A stretch of 64,000 nucleotides of DNA from Xestospongia muta (lineage: Eukaryota; Porifera; Demospongiae; Haplosclerida; Petrosiidae). The notes beneath the pieces are model-generated. The model ran no database searches. It saw nothing but the letters and a program-made list of their open reading frames with translations, and was not told the origin of the DNA. Location: the NCBI GenBank assembly GCA_963693285.1, contig OY848925.1, positions 984,817-1,048,816 on the forward strand, given 5' to 3'. Below are positions 14,401 to 23,400 of the stretch, piece after piece. Every line of letters begins with the position of its first letter. Within the stretch, counting starts at the first letter, position 1. Position numbers and translations under genes: made by a program.

Positions 14401-17400
14401 TATAATATTTCACTAATGTTGATTATGAATTATTCTAAAGAGATATTTCTACTTATATATAGTGAACAATTAGGTTCAATATACTTGTTCCAGTATTAGC
14501 ACATGGAGTATTATAATAACCTTTGACCTAAGATAATAAAATAATGATTAATGAGTCAATTACAAGAACACTGAGCTGGTTACTCTAGAGGAAACCATTA
14601 CAACTATAAACAACATGTCATTGATAAGACCAAGCTGAGTCATCATATATTCTAATATTACTAAGAGACTTCCCTAAAACTATGAGGTGACAGATGACAT
14701 GACACTGAGTCAACATTTAACCTCAGACATCAAAAACATGACTTGTCTACTATCATGTCTGTACAATACAGGTTAGAACATGACTCAGCTGACACTGGGA
14801 GAGCCCACTCAACTTTATTTAAAGCAAAGCTGAGTGTCTTATATTATAACAAGTTATTCATTGCTATAGGTCTTGTAATTGAAGTTGAAGTGAAATATAA
14901 TATTGTTCTCCTTCTGGCTATTGCTGTTAATATATATTCTCTATACTTTGTAGGCTTGAATGGTCTATAGCATTCACGTGCCTACAAAATACATTAACAA
15001 GTATTAACAATAGAAACTGTTTAGATTACTAATTACTATGGAATTGAACAGTTCATGCATTTCAACAAGTGACTCAAAGAGCATGTGTTTGGTAGAAATT
15101 CCATAGTAACAAACCTCACTTTAGTAATATTATATACAAGTTAGTAACTTAGTCTAAGGAGAGACATTTCTAGTGACTCAGACAATGGATATCTTCTTGT
15201 TGGTACTAGCTCCTGGTATTACTAGAGTAATTTTTTGTAACAAAGAGGAATTTACATACTCTATATGTTGTCAAAAATGTATTATTAAGTTACTATGATT
15301 AACATACCATGCATTACTATTGGTTATCTACTAAAATAGGAAGTCAGTATTGATATACCACTTTATTATCAACAAAGACTCATCTTCATTCGTGACAATT
15401 CTGACTATGGCTATCTTCTTGTTAGTAGCAATGTTACTAACACCTGGTATTACTAGTTTAGGACAGGGATACTCTCACTGTATGGCTGACTGTAACATGG
15501 GACAACATGGACCCTCTCTATATGACCAATACTGCTGCCAAATTGGTAACTATGGTAAGACATTACGTTTGGAAGAAAAGGGAAGGAAAAAGATACTTTT
15601 CTGTCCACCAACACGACCTATGTCATGTCCAGGTAATCTCAACTATATATATAGTGTCATATGTATTTCATTATATGGTATAGCTATTGTAGCTCTACTA
15701 GACTGTAAGTCCTGGTATGAGGCAGGTAATACTACCAGTGGTGTGTATCATATCAATCCTGATAGAGGGATTCCATTTGAGGTCAGCTGTAGTACAAGTA
15801 TTTTCATATTTTATTACATGTCTCTATAGGCCTATTGTGACATGGAAACTGATGGTGGTGGATGGACTGTCTTTCAAAGAAGAAAGGATGGTTCTGTTGA
15901 CTTTTATCTCAACTGGACTGATTATGTTCATGGATTTGGAGACTTATCAGGAGAGTATTGGCTAGGACTTAGTAAACTCCATTGTTTAGCTAATGGAAGC
16001 ATATCTACACAACTACGAGTTGATATGAGAGATAAAGATGGTAACAGTGCATATGCCAGTTACTCTACTTTTTACATAGGTAGTTCTACCACTGATTATA
16101 CTCTCCATGTATCTGGATATAGTGGTACTGCTAGAGATTCTCTACAAGTTCACAACAATAGAAAATTCACTACTAAAGACAATGACAATGATAATGCTAA
16201 CTATAATCCTGCAGTCAAATGGACTGGAGCTTGGTGGTATGTTGGTGGACATCATAGCTCCAACCTTAACGGTCGCTATGGTGATGATACATTTGGGAAA
16301 GGTATTAACTGGGGGGGCTGGAAAGGAGTTACATATTCTTTGCCATTTGCTGAGATGAAATTACGCCATCAATAAAAAAGAGTATTCAAAACATACAATC
16401 TAAGATTGATGGACTAATCACTTTTTTGAAACATTGTTTATGTATTTGTGTGATTTTGATATAAAAATTAACCTTGTATAAAATGCAATGCAATTGATGT
16501 TAATATGATGGTTAAGCACCTTTTAATTTCCATAGAGATAACACACATGATAACACATATGGCTAATAACTTCAGTTGTCATTCCCTACTTGCTATTAAT
16601 ATCAAGCTGATATATAACATATGACATTAACTTTAAAGGTGTCAATTCCTTAGTGATTGCTAAATTTCCATATGATCATATTTATACTACAATAAAATTT
16701 TCTTGCCTGACATGAGCAGCATAGCAGGAGGTTCTAAGATTGTTTTGGAATATATGCCACTTTCAAGAGCAAATGAATGAAATTAACAACCAATACATAC
16801 AGTAACCGCCAATCCATATAATATTACTTTTACCACAAGCATTTTGAATTGGGTGTGACTGATCAAAGTTTCTGAATTCTGTTGCATTGAGTATATTGCC
16901 ATGGACTTAGCAAACTCCATCATTAAGCTAACTGAAGTCTATCTACACAACCACAAATTAACATAAGAGGTACAATCAATGTGATATCAATGTAAAATGA
17001 CATGCTAAATGTTATACTTTTTATATAGGTGGTTCTACCATTAATTATACTCTTCATATATTAGAATATAGTGGTAATGTAGAAAAGACTCCTCACATAT
17101 AGTATTAGTGAAAATATTTCATCCAGTTGATTCTATAGTTACAGAAGTCACATATGGCACATGGTAGAATGACAACTACTATTATGTTCATTTAAAATCA
17201 CTAAACAGGTACTGTTGAAAGGTGATAAACATCTTAACTATAAGAGACACACAAACCATCCTGTCAAAATGACTACTTTAATTCATTGAGCACTCAGTAA
17301 ATATTAGTCACAAGTTTTTTGTATTCAATAATCTTGAACTACAAAGTGTGAAGAAAAAATGAACAAATTCAATATTCAGCAAACAACTGCTACTTAAAAG

Positions 17401-20400
17401 CATTGACTACACACGTACGTGACTCAGTCATTACTTATAATCTCTACATAGTATTGAGAGGTTTGAATCAACTATTGATAAATATATTTAATATTTTCTG
17501 CTAATATAGTCTAATGGACAAACTGGACTATCCTTATATGGGCAATGCTATTGCCTACCTGATTTTATTCATAATGATAATAACCTCTGACCTAAATAAC
17601 ATTCAGTCAGCTCTTATAACACCTGTTCATTCTAGTTAAGTAAATTTACAATCAACTACTAAGGTGAAGGAAGTGCAGATGTGTTACAGATAACAAAAAA
17701 ATGAAATCAGCACATCTCTAATATTAAACGCTACTATGTTTAAGATATGGTTGTCTGCCATCGTGTCTGTATAGAAAGGACTATATCATGACTAAACAGA
17801 TTTAACAGATACTGGGAGATTCCCATTCTAGCCTATATAAAGTACAAGTTGAATTTCACACACATAAGACACATCACTCATTAAAGGTGTTTGTCTGGTT
17901 CTTAAAAAGATGAAACTAAACAAAGTCCTCCTTTTAGCTGTTCTTGTCTGTAGTGTGATAGCAAGCTGTCCATCACAACCAAAAAGTGAAAATGCATATA
18001 CCATTCATGAACCCTTTCTTGAATCCTATAATCCTTTGATTTATCTCCAAGTACCTCTACAGTTGCAAAGCTAATGATGAGAAAGGACAAGATCTCTCTT
18101 GTACTTGCAAAAAACTGAATTATACAGAACAATACAACTGTACTTGTTTGCTGATTATACTCCTAATGGACAATACCTGGACTGTCTTGATGCCTTTAGG
18201 AAGGGACAAAAGTGTGGGGTCTATTCTCTCAAACCTGACAATTTGTCACCTTTTAAGGTATAACATTGTATTTAACAAACATAATGCTTCACCTCTATAC
18301 GTTTAGGCCTATTGTGACATGGAGACTGATGGTGGTGAATGTACTGTCTTTCAAAGAGGAATGGATGGCTCTGTTGACTTCTATTTCAACTGGACTGATT
18401 ATGCTCATGGTTTTGGAAATATCTCAGCAGAGTATTGGCTAAAACTTAGTAAACTCCATCGTTTAGCTAATGGGAGTGTATCTACAAAACTATCAGTTGA
18501 TATGAGAGAGAGATAATAACACTTTCTATGCCAGTTACTCTACCTTTTATATAGGTGGTTCTACCACTGATTATACCCTCCATGTATCTGGATATAGTGG
18601 TACTGCTGGAGACTCTCTTGCATATCATAACCTCGTGAAATTCACTACTAAAGATAATGACAATGACCAAGGAAATTGGGGTAGCAGTAATAACTGTGCC
18701 ATCAAATTCTGGTGCATGGTGGTATAAACATTGTCATCAGTCCAACTTAAATGGTAAATATGATGGTCATTGTACATTTGGTAAAGGAATTACTTGGTAT
18801 ACATTGAAAGGAACAGATTACTATTCACTACTATTTGTAGCAATGAAAGTTCGCTGTGTCTACTAATACAGTGATTTCTAAAGGTAAAGTAGATAAATTT
18901 ATCAATTGAAACCAACTACTTAGCCTAAACTATTATAAACTATTGTATTAACACAACACACCACAAAAAAATTAAGTTCAATTTATTTTTACATGAGCGC
19001 TATGTCTATGAATGTGACGATGGAAATTTCAGAGTTTTCTTAGTCAGTCAGGACACAATTTTAACAAATTCAATGCATCAACACAATTATTATAATCTTG
19101 TAATGACGCTTTCTTGAATGACAAGACAGTTACAGACAAAAGTGTAAGCATGTGTTTTTAACGTTCGAATCATTCACAGTGAAATAAAAGTCCTTAAAAG
19201 AAATTTGTATAAATTGAAAGTTATAGGTTTTACATAACACTGCAATTAAAGGTTAAGAGAATTAGGAATGGTCAGTTGATATAATTAGTAGTTATATTCA
19301 ACTAATAAACTCATTTAAATATATGGATTAGGAATGGCAAGGTAATATCATCAGCTCTAATAACATGTTTACTGGCACAGAGTGCTGATGTGTTACTGAT
19401 AACACTAAACTAAATCAGCATTATAAAACCATATCAACACTACTACCATTCTGTCTATGTGGGTGTCTGTATTGAACATATCCCACCATGACTAATGAAA
19501 TACAACACACTCAGGGAGAGTCCTTAGTTTTAATATTGATTACTCAAACTGTTGACACATCATAGCCAACATTAAACCAAATCAGCACTTCCTTTATTAA
19601 GCTTAAAATAAAGCAATTACATCGATGAATGATTTGTCTGTCATCAAGGTTAGATCTAAGCATTCATAAGAGTTTGTAGCAAGTTTCATTTTCATACTGT
19701 GGATACAGTCAAAAACATGTACAGTGTAACCCACATAATTCGTTGCTGAGGGGAGAGTGCGATCCCTTTGAAATAGAAGGGTTTTTGAATTATCAGTTGT
19801 CCAGTTAATTCAAATTCAGAGTTAAATTTTAACACTATTCCATTAAAGAGAAATGATTGTTTACATAACATAAGCTAACTAGAAGAGCCGCACGTGGCCT
19901 TCAGGAGAGCCCCGTATATTACGTGACTGATTTCCGCGTATTTCCGTATATGCAACCAAACACGCTTCGAAAAGAGCGGTTTTTCCACCTACGAAATAAC
20001 ATACTGCATGATGGTAGGGAAATGACAACTGACTCTAAATAAGCGGAAATTCGCCGTAAGCGTTTTTGAATTATGTGGGTTACACTGTACCATGATTAAC
20101 AAAACAACTATTACAGAAGTTTCATCGTCTGTATTTGAAGTACTTTAAGGAAATAATTCCTTCAGTAAGCAATGTTGGAAAAATGAACTGTCAAGTATTC
20201 TCAATTTTCGAGATATAAGAATGATATAATTTTTATGACTATTCACAAAAATCACTCAACTGCCATGTTAAAATTGTGATGTACTAAATCTGATTTGATT
20301 TGGCATATAACAACATGAAATGGATTAGGAATCGTAAATGACCCTTCTTAACAGTAAACTAAATAATAGATAGTTTAAATAAATTAGAAGACAGTAGCTA

Positions 20401-23400
20401 AAACTGTGTTTTTGTGTTATAAAGGTATTACATGTATTAAGTCAACAAATGATATAACTCAGGTTCACTTATAAATCAGTAAGTTAGTAATTACATATTG
20501 AGATCATAATTTCAAAACAATAGTAATCTCTGACCTATATAACAATGAGTCAGCTCTAATAACACTTATTCATTCTAGTAAAATAAATTATAACCAGATA
20601 CAAAGTGAAGGAAATGCTGATGTGTTACAATAAAAAGAATGAAATCAGCACTTCTTTAAATCAACTATACAATAATGCTACTACATCAAAGATATGGCTG
20701 TCTGCCATCGTGGATGTATAGAAATGACTATTATCATGATGACTAAGCAGATTTAACAGACAATGGGAGATTCCCATTCAAGCCTATATAAAGTACAGTT
20801 TAATTTTGTATGCACAAGACAAGTCAATCATTAAAGGTGCCAATCTAGTTCTTAATGGAGATGAAATCAATCATTGTCCTCCTTTTAGCTATAGTTGTCT
20901 GCAGTGTTATAGCAAACTGTCCAAAAGGTAAAATACGAATAAAATTTACAAAATCTTTTTTGAGTGACTTAAATTGTGCATGACAGATTGAAGCTTTGTC
21001 TCTAACTCTTCAGTCTTCAAAGTTAAGCCCCTTATAGCAGCAGTAGAAGTATCATCAAAATAATCTTAAGATGATTTTTACAATTATATTGTAAATGAAA
21101 TCATTCAATTCATTTCTTCTCAGAGTTCCTCTTCAGTTGCAAAGCTAATGAGGAAAAAGGACAAGATCTCTCTTATACATGCAGAAAACTAAACAAGACA
21201 AGAAAATACAACTGTACTTGTTTTGTTGATGATCCACCTACTACTTCTGAAGTACATTATCTGGACTGTCTTGATGCTTTGAGAAAGGGACAAAATAAGA
21301 GTGGTGTCTATTCCCTCAAATCTGACAACTTGTCACCTTTTAAGGTACAACATTGTCTTTAACAAACATGATGATTCATCTCTATACATTGTATAGGCCT
21401 ATTGTGACATGGAGACTGATGGTGGTGGATGGACTGTCTTTCAAAGAAGAATGGATGGTTCTGTTGACTTCTATCGCAACTGGATTGATTATGTTCATGG
21501 TTTTGGTAACACCTCAGGAGAACATTGGCTAGGACTTAGTAAAATTCATCGTTTAGCTAATGGGAGTGTATCTACACAACTACGAGTTGATATGAGAGAT
21601 AAAAATGGTAACAGTGCATATGCCAGTTACTCTACCTTTTACATAGGTGGTTCTACTACTGATTATACTCTCCATGTATCTGGATATAGTGGTACTGCTG
21701 GAGACTGCCTTTCATACTATAATTTACGTAGATTCTGCACTAAAGACAAGACTGGATGTAGTGTCAAGACATGCTGCTGTGGATGGTGGTGTAATAATGA
21801 ATGCAGTAGTGGTGTATGGTGGTATAACAAAGGCAAAGGCTGTCATTGCAACTTGAATTGTCCCTATAATAATACATACAATATATGGTCTCCTAATAAT
21901 TTAATTTACAAGCCATGTTTTCTATATGTTGAGATGAAGCTGCGTCACATCTGATGGCAAAAAGATTACGGAACTATTCTAAGTAATGTAATATTAAGTT
22001 AAAACTTCGATTTTTTATAAAATTTTCATTGAAATTATATTAAAATAAGCTTAAGAAAGTTGTATTAGTCAAGACATGACATGTAGTAGAACAACAATTT
22101 CCTCAAAAATGCATGTTCAATAAATGTCAATGTTGTCACATATGATACTACAGTTATAAACACGTATTACTTTATGGCCACAAAATTTGCCTGAGAGTTA
22201 AATTGGTCATTTGGTGATCTATGCAGATACCACTAACTTCAGCATAACTAACAATTTTTAATATGTAGTGATTGAAGTTTATACTAAATGACCAACAACA
22301 GAAATGAATTTGTGAAAGCTTTTATAAACAGTAAAATTACATCATAATCTGTATATATAGTTAACCTTAGAACAACAACACATTCCAGGTAATAAATACC
22401 CACAGACATTAAATAAGATAAAATTATAAAACCTCAAAGTTTGCTTGTAAGTGACAAAAACAAGATGGTACCAAGATAACAATCTAAGTAGCCGTTACAT
22501 GAATGAAGATATTACCAAGATACCAATCTAAGTAGCCGTTACATGAATGAAGATATTATCAAGATACCAATCCAAGTAGCCATTACATGAATGAAGATAT
22601 TACCAACATACCAATCAAAGTAACCGTTATAATGAAGATATTTTCAAATAACAGACACTATGGGACTATTAACTTGAACTGACACTGTCTGTTTGTGATC
22701 AATCACAAGTCAAAAATAATTATGTGATATTAAACTGAAAGGGATCACTTTATTTGTAATTGCTGAATTTTCCACGTGATCGTATTATTACTACATAATA
22801 CATGTGTACATTAAAACCCACCCACTCACCTGCTAGTTTTGATGAGCTTTTCAACATCATCACCATAGATATCTTTATCAGCAGTTTTACTTGGACGATA
22901 AATAGCTTGAGCTGCTCCACCTCCAGCACGCCAGGGCTTATCATAAACATTATAAGTATCATCCAACAACCCATACCCTGAGTCAAGACCCTAAGAGAGA
23001 GAGAGAGAGCAACATATTTCCTATTACAAATTCTATTTTTACCTGAGATTGGTTAAAGAGACGTTGATCAAACATTGATTCTTGAGAGGGAGGTCCTCCA
23101 GGCAAACCAAGGGCAATCTTTTCACTGATATCACGATCTTTCTCTCGTTCTAACTTTGACCTGAAAAAAATCAAAAGATAAAAATATTATTACATAAGGA
23201 AAAGTATGGGAAAGTACATTATGTAAACAGTTATATTATATACCTTTTCTCAGGATGAGCTCTGGCTATTCTCCTAGATCTTTCTCTTTCCTTGTGTCGA
23301 TCATATCTAAGTTGATCTCTCTCTTTCACTGACTCATCTTCATCATCTGCAATAACGAAATACATCCTATCATAACAATTAGTAGTTGCACATAAGAGTC

